Part shown: one piece after another, positions 17,237-26,730 of the stretch
Layout of the letters: every line of letters starts with the position of its first letter
How positions within the stretch are numbered: position 1 is the first letter of the stretch
Source: Caldibacillus debilis DSM 16016
GTDB lineage: Bacteria > Bacillota > Bacilli > Bacillales > Caldibacillaceae
DNA: 64,000 nucleotides
Assembly (NCBI RefSeq): GCF_000383875.1
Contig: NZ_KB912879.1
Coordinates: 124,001 to 188,000, forward strand
Reading direction: 5' to 3'
Position numbers and translations under genes: made by a program
Notes under the pieces: model-generated
What the model was told of the DNA's origin: nothing
Databases searched by the model: none
What the model saw: only the letters and a program-made list of their open reading frames with translations

Positions 17237-17326
17237 GGATAAATAACAAGGAAACAAATAAGGAATTCTAAAAAGGGCAGGGAACAAACCGTCGCAAAAA
17301 GTCGCTGCCCGGATGGAGGAACAACC

Positions 17327-18619
17327 ATGCGCCGTTTTTTCGCCTTTCAGGAAAGAAACACATCCTATAAACAGGAAACGATCGCGGGCATCACCACCTT
17401 CCTTTCCATGGCCTATATCCTGATCGTGAACCCTGCGATCCTCAGCCAGGCGGGAATGGACAAAGGGGCCGTCTTTACGGCGACCGCCCTGACCGCCATC
17501 ATCGGCACGCTGATCATCGGCCTTTTCGCCAATTATCCGGTCGTCATCGCGCCGAGCATGGGGCTGAATTCCTTTTTCACCTTCACCGTCTGCCAGGCGA
17601 TGGGCATCCCCTGGGAAATCGCCTTGACCGGGGTATTTGTCTCCGGGGTCCTGTTTTTGCTCCTCAGTTTATTGAAGATCCGGGAAATGATCATCAACAT
17701 GATCCCGCAGGATCTGAAGCATGCCATCGCTGCCGGGATCGGCTTTTTCATCGCCTTCATCGGGTTGAAAAACGCGGGGATCATCACGGCCAACGGGGGA
17801 ACGATCATCGGCCTGGGCGATCTGGCGACCCCGGAAGCGCTGTTGGCCCTTTTCGGCTTCGGGGTCACTTATTTGCTGTTCGTCCGCGGCGTAAACGGAG
17901 GAATCTTTTTGGGCATGGGGATCGCGACGATCGCCGGCATCGCGACGGGCGTCATCGAAAAACCGGCCTCCTTCATCGGATCCATCCCGAGCCTGAAGCC
18001 GACTTTCGGTGTCGTCTTCAGCCATCTTCATGAGCTTTGGACCCCGGAAATTTTCGCCGTCATTTTTACTTTTTTGTTCGTAGCCTTCTTCGATACCGCC
18101 GGCGCCCTGATCGCCGTCGCCAGCCAGGCGGGGCTCGTCAAAGACAACAAAATCCCGAACGCGGGACGGGCGCTCGTGTCCGATTCGGCGGCGACGATCA
18201 TCGGCTCGATTCTCGGGACTTCGACGACGGCGACGATGATCGAATCCAACGCCGGGATCGCCGCCGGCGGAAGGACCGGCTTTACTTCCCTCATCACCGC
18301 CGCACTGATTTTTCTGTCGATGTTTTTCTCGCCGGTTTTGAGCGCGATCACCGGGGAAATCACCGCCGCGGCGCTGATGATCGTCGGCGCGCTGATGGCG
18401 ATGGAGGTCAAGAAAATCAACTGGAAGAATCCGGAAATCGTCATTCCCTGCTTCATGACCATCCTCATGATGCCCTTGTCTTCCAGCGTGGCCACGGGGA
18501 TTGCCGCCGGCTTCATCCTGTACCCGATCGGGATGATCGTTGCGGGAAAAGGAAGGGACGTGCATCCGGTCATGTATATCCTCTTTCTCGCCTTCCTCGC
18601 CTATTTTCTTTACATGTAG
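17327..18619 (+). CDS. Guanine/hypoxanthine permease, NCS2 (AzgA) family, PbuO/PbuG-like
   Basis: Nucleobase:proton symporter of 430 aa with 12-14 helices. Family marks are the N-terminal ERNTSYKQETIAGITTFLSM, the substrate-site regions PSMGLNSFFTF and FLFVAFFDTAGALI, and the motif GTSTTATMIESNAGIAAGGRTG. The length matches B. subtilis PbuO (about 432). ATG at 17327 with GGAGG at 7 nt. It is monocistronic: a long leader with a terminator-like end precedes it and a terminator follows, consistent with control by purine supply, although the leader is not the canonical guanine riboswitch. Confidence 0.9.
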   Translation: MRRFFAFQERNTSYKQETIAGITTFLSMAYILIVNPAILSQAGMDKGAVFTATALTAIIGTLIIGLFANYPVVIAPSMGLNSFFTFTVCQAMGIPWEIALTGVFVSGVLFLLLSLLKIREMIINMIPQDLKHAIAAGIGFFIAFIGLKNAGIITANGGTIIGLGDLATPEALLALFGFGVTYLLFVRGVNGGIFLGMGIATIAGIATGVIEKPASFIGSIPSLKPTFGVVFSHLHELWTPEIFAVIFTFLFVAFFDTAGALIAVASQAGLVKDNKIPNAGRALVSDSAATIIGSILGTSTTATMIESNAGIAAGGRTGFTSLITAALIFLSMFFSPVLSAITGEITAAALMIVGALMAMEVKKINWKNPEIVIPCFMTILMMPLSSSVATGIAAGFILYPIGMIVAGKGRDVHPVMYILFLAFLAYFLYM

Positions 18620-18651
18620 GAGCTTTCGGGGGCCGTGCAGAAGGTTCGGCC

Positions 18652-18674
18652 GGCCGGCATCAGGCCGGCTTTTT
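18652..18674 (+). terminator. Terminator of the purine permease
   Basis: GCCGGC (18653-18658) and GCCGGC (18664-18669) form a stem with a 5-nt loop followed by TTTTT, 33 nt beyond the stop. Confidence 0.75.
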
Positions 18675-19170
18675 CCCGCCGGATGAACCGTCTTTGGACA
18701 GAGGAGGAGGGCAAGGGGCGTTTCTTTTTATGGGCGCCGGACGCGGTCCTTCTATGGGTTCGTAAAACCGGGTTGAGACCGCCGGCCTTGCGGATGACGC
18801 GAGCGCTGATTTTCCCCTCCCCCGTCGGCATGGGGACGGCCTTCGGCGATCCCCTGTTCAGCCTTTTCCTAATTGAAAAGAATCGGACTTCCGGATCGGG
18901 CGATCCGGGGGACCGCTTTTCAGCGCCAACATCCGCATCGCAAGCGAAGACCTTCGCCGTCCACCTTCCTCCGAAAGCGGCAGGCTGTTCGTCCGGAAAC
19001 GGCCTCAAGCCTTGGCAACGGCTGTGGAGACGAGATGAAGATCCCTCCCTCCTTCTGCATCCTTCCAAGAGAACCTCACCCGCCATTTCCCTATCTTTGA
19101 AAACGGGTTCTCTCCTTATCGCTTTTGTCCATACCCCGCCTCTTCCCTTACATACGATATTGAAAAAGGG
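18675..19170. other. No gene recognised
   Basis: About 500 bp of GC-rich sequence with long open frames on both strands, but none has a ribosome binding site or recognisable protein features. No clear repeat or RNA element seen. Confidence 0.45.
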
Positions 19171-19187
19171 AAAAGGGGTTGGATTTT

Positions 19188-19433
19188 TTGTCTTCCGAGT
19201 ACATGTATCATCATTGCATCAGGCACGTCGGCAAGCCGGTCGCCATCCGGACGCGGGACGGATTTCTGCACAGGGGAATCATCACCCATGTCAACCGTTC
19301 CCATGCGTTTTTGCGGCCATTCCCGAATCGGGGGAATTACGGTTATCACTTGTTCTGGGGATTCGGCTTGGGATTGGGCATCGGCATCGCTCTCGGTGCG
19401 ATCGTATCGTTGTCCCTCATTCGGTTTTGGTGA
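19188..19433 (+). CDS. Small conserved membrane protein, 81 aa
   Basis: The N-terminal half is polar (MYHHCIRHVGKPVAIRTRDG, then GIITHVNRSHAFLRP), resembling a small SH3/LSm-like barrel. The C-terminal half is one glycine-rich helix (FGLGLGIGIALGAIVSLSLI). Proteins of this shape occur in several Bacillaceae without assigned function. The TTG at 19188 is chosen because AAAAGGGG ends 9 nt upstream; a TTG at 19179 abuts it, and an ATG at 19203 lacks a site. A strong terminator follows, so it is a single-gene unit. Confidence 0.7.
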   Translation: MSSEYMYHHCIRHVGKPVAIRTRDGFLHRGIITHVNRSHAFLRPFPNRGNYGYHLFWGFGLGLGIGIALGAIVSLSLIRFW

Positions 19434-19515
19434 TCGCACCCCGCCCGGTCAAATTCGGCCATTTGATCAATGCGTCCGCCGGCCCATGTTTAACGGTCCT
19501 TCCGGGGACAATCAC

Positions 19516-19547
19516 ACATTTCCGTCAAAAGACGGAAATGTTTTTTT
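19516..19547 (+). terminator. Strong intrinsic terminator
   Basis: Perfect 11-bp stem acatttccgtc/gacggaaatgt with an aaaa loop and a run of T residues. Confidence 0.9.
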
Positions 19548-19732
19548 ATCCCGGAAAAAACCGTTTTCCCGGCCTTTTGGCCCCCCTCTTCCCGGCCATC
19601 AGAATCGACATTTTAAAGGCGATTTGGATTTGGCCGCATTTTACGAATATAATGAAGGTATAATTTAGGAAAAAGGGGCTTCTTCCCGAAAAAGCAGTTG
19701 GAACGTTTTCGGCAATAACATTAAGGAAAGAA

Positions 19733-22399
19733 GTGATCTCGTTGGAAAAGTGGCATGCGCTTTCTGCCGAAGAAACGGTTGAAAAATTAAAAACCGATCC
19801 GGAAAAAGGACTGTCGGAACGGGAAGCGGAGGAGCGTTTGAAAACCTATGGGGAAAACCGCTTCGCCGAACAAAAAAAGCCGACCATTTGGAAGATGCTG
19901 TGGGAACAAATGAACAGCCTCCTCATCTACATCCTGATCGCGGCGGCAGCCATTTCCGCCGTTGTCGGCGAAATCAGCGATGCGGTCATCATCCTCCTCG
20001 TCATCCTGTTAAACGCCGTCATCGGGGTCGTCCAGGAGTCCAAGGCGGAAAAGGCGCTCGAGGAATTGAAAAAGATGGCCTCCCCGAAGGCCGTCGTCCG
20101 CCGGGACGGGATCGTGCGGGAAATCCCCTCCGAGGAAATCGTTCCCGGAGACATCGTCCTTATCGATGCGGGACGCTTCATTCCCGCCGATCTGCGCCTC
20201 ATCGAAACGGCCAACTTGCAAATCGAGGAATCGGCCTTGACGGGGGAATCGGTGGCCGTGGAAAAGGATGCGGCTTGGCGTTCCGACGATGAAGTTCCGC
20301 TGGGGGACCAAAAAAACATGGCCTTCATGTCCACCCTTTCCGTTTACGGCCGGGGCACGGGCGTCGCCGTCCGCACCGGGATGAACACGGAAATCGGCAA
20401 AATCGCGAAAATGCTCGGAGCGGAGAAAAAGGAAGAAACGCCCCTGCAAAAAAAGCTGGATCACTTGGGAAAGGTGCTCGGCATCGGAGCCATCGCCATC
20501 TGTTTGATCATGTTTTTCATCGGCTTTTTCCAAGGACGTCCGCCGCTGGAAATGTTCCTGATCGCCGTCAGCCTGGCCGTCGCCGCCATTCCGGAAGGTC
20601 TGGTCGCCATCGTCACCATCGTTTTGGCCATCGGCGTGCAAAAGATGATCAAACACCACGCCATCGTCCGCAAACTGCCCGCCGTGGAAACGCTCGGTTC
20701 GGTCAGCGTTATCTGTTCGGATAAAACCGGGACGCTGACGCAAAACAAGATGACGGTGACGAAGGTCTTTACCGGGGAAAAATACATATCCGCCGAAGAA
20801 CTCGATCCGGAAACGGACGGGCAGTTTTTGAAAGCGGCGATGCTGTGCAACGACGCGCAAGTCAGCGAAAAGGAAAGCTCCGGCGACCCGACGGAAATCG
20901 CCCTCGTCCGGCTCGGCTTGAAACATGGCCTGAAAAAAGAAGCATTGGAGAAGGAATATCCGCGCGTCTTCGAAATCCCCTTCGATTCCGGGCGGAAAAT
21001 GATGACGACGATGCATGAGCGGGAAGGCGGCTATATTTCCTTCACCAAAGGGGCGCTGGAAAGCGTTCTGCCGAGAATCACCCGCATCGAAAAGGGCGGC
21101 AAAACCGCCGCCATCACCGAAGAAGACAAGGAAAAAATATTGGCCGTCGCCGATCAAATGTCCGATGAGGCGCTCCGCGTGCTGGCCGTCGCCAAAAAGA
21201 CGGTGAACGGCATGGAGGAGGCCGACGGTTCGCTGGAAGAAGATCTGACATTCCTCGGCCTGGCGGGGATGATCGATCCGCCCCGGGAAGAAGTCAAACC
21301 GTCCATCGAACAGTGTAAAAAGGCGGGCATACGGACGGTCATGATCACCGGCGACCACCGGAAGACGGCGTTGGCCATCGCCAGGCAACTAGGCATCGCC
21401 CAAGACGAGGAAGAGACGATGACGGGCCAGGAACTGGACGCCGCGAGCGATACGGAACTGAGGGAAAAGGTGAAATCGGTCCGCGTCTTTGCCCGGGTGT
21501 CGCCGGAACATAAGGTCCGGATCGTATCGGCGCTGAAAGAAAACGGCTTTATCACCTCGATGACCGGCGACGGGGTCAACGACGCCCCTTCCCTGAAGCA
21601 GGCGGACGTGGGCGTCGCCATGGGCATCACCGGCACCGACGTCGCCAAAGGGGCCTCGGATATCATCCTGACCGATGACAATTTTGCCACCATCGTCCGG
21701 GCGGTGGAACAGGGACGAAACATTTACAACAATATTAAAAAGTCCATCCTGTTCCTGCTCTCGTGCAATCTCGGGGAAATCACCGCCCTCTTTTTCGGCA
21801 TTTTGCTCGGGCTCCCCGCCCCGCTGACGGCCGTGCAGATCCTCTGGGTGAACCTGATCACCGATACCCTGCCCGCCGTCGCCCTAGGCATGGACCCGGA
21901 TGATCCGGATGTCATGAAAGAAAAGCCGCGGGATCCGAAGGAAAGCATTTTCGCCAAAGGGAACGGGGCGTATGCCTTGCTGAACGGGATGCTGATCGGC
22001 TTTATCACCCTGTTCGCCTTCCTGGAAGGGCTGCGCTATTATTCCGGGGCGGATTCCCTATTCGCCGTCGATTTTGCCCGCCTTTCCGCGGACACCGTCA
22101 CCCACGCCCAAACGATGGCGTTCATTACCTTGAGTTTTGCCCAGCTGTTCCATTCCTTCAATTTGCGGAGCAGGAAAAAATCGATATGGAAAGTCGGGCT
22201 GTTTTCGAACCGCTATTTGCTGGGGGCGTTCTTGATCGGGGCCGCCATCCAATGCCTTTTGGTCTACACTCCCTTTTTCAACCGGGTCTTCGGCATCCAC
22301 GTTTTATCCGGTGCGGATTGGCTCTTCATTCTCGGCATGTCCGTGTTGCCGGTCGTCTTCAACGAATTGGTGAAAGCGGGAAAGCGGATTTTTTCCTGA
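19733..22399 (+). CDS. Calcium-translocating P-type ATPase, SERCA/PMCA-like
   Basis: P2-type cation pump of 888 aa with an N-terminal cation-ATPase domain, actuator TGES (ALTGESVAV), helix 4 PEGL (AAIPEGLVAIVTIVLAIGV), phosphorylation site CSDKTGTLTQNKM, nucleotide-binding KGALESVL, hinge TGDGVNDAPSLKQADVG and a six-helix C-terminus. The helix 4 and helix 6 sequences (LWVNLITDTLPAVALGMD) carry the Asn/Asp ligands of Ca2+ pumps, as in B. subtilis YloB, which has nearly the same length. It exports Ca2+ from the cytosol and is linked to spore properties in Bacillus. The GTG at 19733 follows AAGGA by 5 nt. TATAAT at about 19649 may be its promoter. Confidence 0.9.
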   Translation: MISLEKWHALSAEETVEKLKTDPEKGLSEREAEERLKTYGENRFAEQKKPTIWKMLWEQMNSLLIYILIAAAAISAVVGEISDAVIILLVILLNAVIGVVQESKAEKALEELKKMASPKAVVRRDGIVREIPSEEIVPGDIVLIDAGRFIPADLRLIETANLQIEESALTGESVAVEKDAAWRSDDEVPLGDQKNMAFMSTLSVYGRGTGVAVRTGMNTEIGKIAKMLGAEKKEETPLQKKLDHLGKVLGIGAIAICLIMFFIGFFQGRPPLEMFLIAVSLAVAAIPEGLVAIVTIVLAIGVQKMIKHHAIVRKLPAVETLGSVSVICSDKTGTLTQNKMTVTKVFTGEKYISAEELDPETDGQFLKAAMLCNDAQVSEKESSGDPTEIALVRLGLKHGLKKEALEKEYPRVFEIPFDSGRKMMTTMHEREGGYISFTKGALESVLPRITRIEKGGKTAAITEEDKEKILAVADQMSDEALRVLAVAKKTVNGMEEADGSLEEDLTFLGLAGMIDPPREEVKPSIEQCKKAGIRTVMITGDHRKTALAIARQLGIAQDEEETMTGQELDAASDTELREKVKSVRVFARVSPEHKVRIVSALKENGFITSMTGDGVNDAPSLKQADVGVAMGITGTDVAKGASDIILTDDNFATIVRAVEQGRNIYNNIKKSILFLLSCNLGEITALFFGILLGLPAPLTAVQILWVNLITDTLPAVALGMDPDDPDVMKEKPRDPKESIFAKGNGAYALLNGMLIGFITLFAFLEGLRYYSGADSLFAVDFARLSADTVTHAQTMAFITLSFAQLFHSFNLRSRKKSIWKVGLFSNRYLLGAFLIGAAIQCLLVYTPFFNRVFGIHVLSGADWLFILGMSVLPVVFNELVKAGKRIFS

Positions 22400-22412
22400 A
22401 GGGAAACGGATC

Positions 22413-22443
22413 GGGCTTGGCAAATATGGCCAAGCCCTTTTTT
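22413..22443 (+). terminator. Terminator of the Ca2+ ATPase
   Basis: 9-bp stem gggcttggc/gccaagccc followed by six T residues, 14 nt after the stop. Confidence 0.88.
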
Positions 22444-22593
22444 GAAATCCGCGGACGCCTTTTCGGCACCCTCTCCTTTTCCCCATTCCCGTGAAGGAAA
22501 AAACGCAAAGGAAATCCTCTTTGCGGAACCTTTTCCCTTCCCTTTCCGTCTAATTGCAAACGGATGGGAAAACGAAGAAAAGCGGGTGGGAAA

Positions 22594-23859
22594 ATGAAAA
22601 AACTGCTTCTCCTTTTCATGGCCTTCGTTTTGGCGGGATGCGGGGAAACCGGTTCCGTCACAGAAAGGGATCTCGAAGAGGACGTCCAAAATTTGCCCGG
22701 TGATAACGGGAACGCTCAAAAACCGGCCGATCGTAACGGGGCCGTTCAAAAACTGGCCGCCGCCGTCAACGGGTTCGCCTTCGATCTTTATCCCCTTTTG
22801 CACGAATCCGCGGAAGGAAAAAATCTGTTTTTCTCGCCGGCGAGCATCCATCTGGCGCTGGCCATGACCTATAACGGGGCCGCCGACGGAACAAAGGAGG
22901 AAATGGCCGCCGTCCTGCATGCGGACGGGATGGAGACCGGGGAATTGAACGGGTCGTACGCCTCCTTCCTGAACATGGCGGAAGCCAAAAAGGGGAAAAA
23001 CGAACTCAAGCTGGCCAACTCGCTTTGGCTGAAGAAAGGATATCCTTTTTTGGAAATCTACAAAAAGACCGTCCGGGAAAATTACGGGGCATCTCTGCAC
23101 GAGGCGGATTTTGCCGATCCGCAAACCGGGGAAGCGATCAACCGTTGGGTGGAAGAAAACACGAAGGGAAAAATCAAAAATATGGTGAACCGCATCCCGC
23201 CCGGCACCGTCGCCTATTTGTTGAACGCCGTTTATTTCAACGGGAAATGGGCGTTTCCCTTCAACAAAGAACAGAATTTTGAAGACGATTTTTACGCCGG
23301 AGGAAAAAATCCGGTCACCGTCGAATACATGACCAACGAGCGGGAATATCCTTACTTTGAGAACGGGCAATTCCAGGCCGTCGAACTGCCGTACGCGGGG
23401 AAGGAATTTTCCCTGGCGGTCATCCTGCCGAAGGAGGGGGAATCCTTGGAAGAAATCGTCGGGCAGTTGACGCCGGAGGAATGGGAGAGATGGAGCCAAT
23501 CCTTCACCCCCAGGCGGGGAACCGTCACTTTGCCGAAATTCCAAATGGAATACGAAACCTCGTTGAATGAACCCCTTCAGCGCTTAGGGATGGAATCGGC
23601 CTTCAGCGGGCTGGCGGATTTTTCAAACATGGTGGAAAACGGCGGGGTTTCCATCGATGAAGTCAGGCACAAAAGCTACGTCCGGGTGGACGAAAAAGGG
23701 ACGGAAGCCGCCGCAGCCACCTCCGTGGCGATCGTAGAATCGGCCGCAGGCGACAGTTTTCACTTCAAAGCCGACCGCCCGTTCCTCTTTCTGATCCGGG
23801 AAAACCGTTCGGGCATGATCCTGTTTATCGGGGAACTGACGGAGCCCGGGGCAAAATGA
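22594..23859 (+). CDS. Serpin (serine protease inhibitor) lipoprotein
   Basis: Secreted, membrane-anchored serpin of 421 aa. The signal peptide ends in lipobox LAGC (Cys16), then an Asn/Asp linker, then the full serpin fold: NLFFSPASIHLALAMTYNGA, NSLWLKKG, LLNAVYFNGKWAFPF, VELPYAG and the C-terminal DRPFLFLIRENRSGMILFIGEL. The reactive loop hinge EKGTEAAAATS is canonical, so it should be inhibitory. Counting from P17 (E) puts P1-P1' at Ser-Ala after IVE, suggesting an elastase- or subtilisin-like target. The ATG at 22594 gives a proper signal peptide; an ATG at 22564 lacks a binding site. Serpins are uncommon in Bacillaceae and mostly found in thermophiles. Single gene. Confidence 0.92.
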   Translation: MKKLLLLFMAFVLAGCGETGSVTERDLEEDVQNLPGDNGNAQKPADRNGAVQKLAAAVNGFAFDLYPLLHESAEGKNLFFSPASIHLALAMTYNGAADGTKEEMAAVLHADGMETGELNGSYASFLNMAEAKKGKNELKLANSLWLKKGYPFLEIYKKTVRENYGASLHEADFADPQTGEAINRWVEENTKGKIKNMVNRIPPGTVAYLLNAVYFNGKWAFPFNKEQNFEDDFYAGGKNPVTVEYMTNEREYPYFENGQFQAVELPYAGKEFSLAVILPKEGESLEEIVGQLTPEEWERWSQSFTPRRGTVTLPKFQMEYETSLNEPLQRLGMESAFSGLADFSNMVENGGVSIDEVRHKSYVRVDEKGTEAAAATSVAIVESAAGDSFHFKADRPFLFLIRENRSGMILFIGELTEPGAK

Positions 23860-24221
23860 GCGGTTGTCCCTAGAGGGTTCCAGGATTCGAACCGGCAGAA
23901 TCAGGGGCAAAATGTGGGACGGGCCCCCCTCCGGGAACCGGGGAAACCGGCGCCTGCCCTGATCCCCGGATCGCCGCCGGGGAAACGAAGGGAAGCATCC
24001 GTCGTCGTTGACCGTCAAAGGTGGGCTTCGAAATTCCCAAGAATCCATGAATGTTTTTCTGCCCATTCCGCGCGAGATACGCGGAAGAGATCCCCGCAGA
24101 TTTGCCCTGTGCCATTTGAGCGCGACCGAAACCCTATTTTTCAGTGAAAATGCCGACGGGGCGGAAGGATTCACTTGCTCTGATTTTGAATGCGCCAACC
24201 GGGAGCGTGTGCGAGATGCCG
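23860..24221. other. No gene recognised
   Basis: Spacer after the serpin gene. Frames on both strands are short and have no ribosome binding sites. A tRNA-like GGTTCGAATCC on the minus strand at about 23880 has no cloverleaf around it. Confidence 0.45.
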
Positions 24222-24464
24222 ATGCAAAAAAAATGCCCTTACTGTAACCGCCAATAGCCGTCAAACGACTATTTTTGAAACATCGTATTTACAAGATTAC
24301 TTGTCCGAATTGTGAAAAAAGTTAAAATCAACTTTCGCATCAAGATTTATTTTTCCATCGTTTTTATCATCCCCTTTGCCATCCTTTTGGTCATGAGCCG
24401 GGATCGGATGATAAAAATGTTTCTTCTGTCCGTATGGGTCATCATCAGTTTTTTTTATCCTTGA
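24222..24464 (+). pseudogene. Decayed CXXC-20-CXXC zinc-finger membrane protein gene
   Basis: The start (MQKKCPYCNRQ) hits a stop after 11 codons. Another frame then gives YKITCPNCEKS, and the original frame resumes as KVKINFRIKIYFSIVFIIPF with a hydrophobic tail to the TGA at 24462. Joining these gives CPYC, about 20 residues, CPNC, then one or two membrane helices, the pattern of the Bacillus CXXC-20-CXXC family. At least one in-frame stop and two frameshifts are needed, so this is a real relic rather than one sequencing error. The sequence is more AT-rich than its surroundings. Confidence 0.7.
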
Positions 24465-24495
24465 ACCTTTGTTGCTTCAATACAAATGAACGCCG

Positions 24496-24519
24496 GGTCC
24501 TTTGACGGACCTGTTTTTT
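24496..24519 (+). terminator. Terminator-like hairpin after the zinc-finger relic
   Basis: Short stem ggtcc/ggacc with a 6-nt loop followed by TGTTTTTT. Confidence 0.55.
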
Positions 24520-24850
24520 CTGCATTCGTTTTTCCGCCGTCCGACTCCGATCATTCATCCGCCTTCCGCCGCCGGATTCGACCGGTACGGAACTTTTCCC
24601 TTTTTCCGCTCCGATGACCGCCGACAAGCGTTCCAACATGGACGCGCGAATAGGCATCAAGGCCTCAACCGCCGGACGCCTCCCCGCGGCGAGGAACTTT
24701 TTGTGGAAGCGATTGCATCCGGTGTAGTCTCCGCAGCAACCGCTCCGCCCGCCCGGAATCCGGCCCTTAAAAGCGGAGCCTTTGGCATGGCGGTTTGTCC
24801 CGGTCGGACAGGCGGAAATGGGGAAAAAATTTTAAAATAATTTTTGCTCT
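24520..24850. other. No gene recognised
   Basis: GC-rich spacer in which the one longer plus-strand frame has no ribosome binding site or recognisable motif. It leads into the MATE promoter. Confidence 0.45.
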
Positions 24851-24857
24851 TTTCTTC

Positions 24858-24885
24858 TTTACATTTTCGGGAAAGAGGTTAAAAT
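24858..24885 (+). promoter_or_regulatory. Probable promoter of the MATE exporter
   Basis: TTTACA (24858-24863), 16 bp, TAAAAT (24880-24885), about 36 bp before the gene start. Confidence 0.6.
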
Positions 24886-24921
24886 AGGGGTATTGTTAAA
24901 TATGGAAATGGGGTCTTCTGT

Positions 24922-26289
24922 TTGTCACTCGTTTCACATGAATCGAACGAATACCGGAAACAGACGCTGTTCAGCCTGACTTGGCCGTTGTTCGTGGAAC
25001 TTTCCCTCCATATGGGCATCGGCATCATCGCCACTTTGATGATCAGCCATTATTCCGATTATGCGGCAGCGGGGATTGGCGTCGCCAACCAACTGTTGAC
25101 CATCTTCATCCTTCTTTTCAACATCACGTCGATCGGCGCCACGATCCTGATCGGCCAGCACCTGGGAGCGGAAAGTTACGATGCGGCGCGAAGGCTGGCC
25201 CGTTCGGCGGCGGGGATGAACTTTTGGATCGGCATGGTGCTATCCGTCTTCGTCCTTTTCTGGGGGAAATATTTACTGAACTTCTATGCCATTGAGGGCA
25301 GCGTGCTCCGGCATGCCGTCACTTTCATGCAAATCACCGGCGCTTCCCTCTTCCTGGAATCCGTTTCCCTGGCCTTCGGAGCCGTTCTGCGGAGCCACGG
25401 ATACACGAAGGAATCGATGATCGTTTCCCTGTTCATGAACGGGATCACGGTCGCGGGAAACTTCCTCGCCATCTACGGCCCCTTCGGGCTGCCCGTAACG
25501 GGCGTCGCCGGGGTTTCCTGGGCGATCGTGGCCGCCCGATTGTTCGTCGCGGGCGCCCTCATCTACTTGCTGAACAAAAAGATCGCTTTGCGGCTCCATA
25601 TCCGGGATCTTCTTTCGATTTCGAAAAGGGACATGAAAGATCTGCTGGCCATCGGCGTCCCCTCCGCGGGCGAAAACCTGTCCTATCAGTTTTCGCAAAT
25701 CGTGATCACCAGCTTCGTGTCCGTCATCGGCGCGGAGGCTTTGGCCGCCCGGGTCTATATTCTCAATATTTCCATGGTTTGCTACCTGTTTACCGTCGCC
25801 GTTTCCCAAGGTTCGCAAATCTTGATCTCCCGTTCCATCGGCGCCCGGGATTTTGAAGGAGCCTTTCAGCGGGGAATCCGCACTTTGAAGATGTCCTTTT
25901 GCATCTCCGCCGCCATTTCCCTGATCATCGCCTTTACCGGATCGCCCTTGCTCCGGATCTTTACGGACAATCCGGAAATCATCGCCATCGGCGTCCCCGT
26001 CCTGTGGTCGATCGTCTTCATCGAACCGGGCCGGGCGTTGAACATCGTGTTGATGGGGGCGCTGAAATCGACGGGGGACGTGAACTTTCCCGTGATCATC
26101 GGGATGATCTCCATGTGGGGAATCGCCGTGGTGTTCAGCTATCTCCTCGGCATCTCCTTCGGTCTGGGGCTTTTGGGGGTCTGGATCGCCCAAGGCCTGG
26201 ACGAATGGTTCCGCGGCGCCTTCGCCTACCGCCGCTGGCTGTCCCAGCCGTGGCTGAAAGTCAAAGTGAAAGTGCCCGTCAATCATTGA
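24922..26289 (+). CDS. MATE-family multidrug/metabolite exporter
   Basis: Cation-coupled exporter of 455 aa with 12 helices in two homologous halves. Features are SLTWPLFVELSLHMGIGII in helix 1, the helix 2-3 loop (IGVANQLLTIF), QHLGAESYDAARR between helices 3 and 4, and the repeat of that loop in the second half (SRSIGARDFEGAFQRG). The TTG at 24922 is the only start near the upstream AATGGGG; translation gives MSLVSHESNEYRKQTLFSLTW. It is a monocistronic gene with its own promoter. Substrate unknown; relatives export cationic drugs or metabolites. The C-terminus ends in a short basic tail. Confidence 0.88.
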   Translation: MSLVSHESNEYRKQTLFSLTWPLFVELSLHMGIGIIATLMISHYSDYAAAGIGVANQLLTIFILLFNITSIGATILIGQHLGAESYDAARRLARSAAGMNFWIGMVLSVFVLFWGKYLLNFYAIEGSVLRHAVTFMQITGASLFLESVSLAFGAVLRSHGYTKESMIVSLFMNGITVAGNFLAIYGPFGLPVTGVAGVSWAIVAARLFVAGALIYLLNKKIALRLHIRDLLSISKRDMKDLLAIGVPSAGENLSYQFSQIVITSFVSVIGAEALAARVYILNISMVCYLFTVAVSQGSQILISRSIGARDFEGAFQRGIRTLKMSFCISAAISLIIAFTGSPLLRIFTDNPEIIAIGVPVLWSIVFIEPGRALNIVLMGALKSTGDVNFPVIIGMISMWGIAVVFSYLLGISFGLGLLGVWIAQGLDEWFRGAFAYRRWLSQPWLKVKVKVPVNH

Positions 26290-26730
26290 AATCCGCCCGC
26301 CGGATGCGCTTCTTTCGGCGGGCGCGGCATCCGGAAGGGAAAGGGATATCGTCCGCCCGGATGTCGAACCGTTCCCGGAAAAATTCCCCGGGAAACCGCG
26401 GCGATCTGGGGCGGCCGGCCGCTTCAACCGCGGGCGGCTTGGGCCGCATCATCCGGGGAGATCTGTGCCCGCTCCCGGCGGTCGGCAAGCCGTTTCCGCT
26501 GACGAACCGCAAACTCCTTGCCCGATTTGAAGTCCGAAAATTCGGGCAAAAAGAAGCGGGGACAAAGCGATTCCATTTCCGGAAGGCTTTGTCCCCCGGC
26601 CGAGAGCAGGATGTCACGCAAACATGCGACTTGTTTTCGCACGGCGGACGAATCGAGCCGTCCGGGCGGAGCCGCTTTCGCCGACGGGCGTTTCCGCCGT
26701 CCGCCGTTCCGCGACCGGCTTTTTCGCCGG
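26290..26730. other. No gene recognised
   Basis: Spacer between convergent genes. A 9-bp hairpin cgcccgccg/cggcgggcg (26294-26302, 26316-26324) directly after the MATE stop lacks a T tract. Remaining frames are unsupported. Confidence 0.45.

Noticed and set aside
23870-23900. tRNA T-arm-like GGTTCGAATCC on the minus strand
   Set aside because: No paired T-stem, no acceptor or anticodon arms around it.
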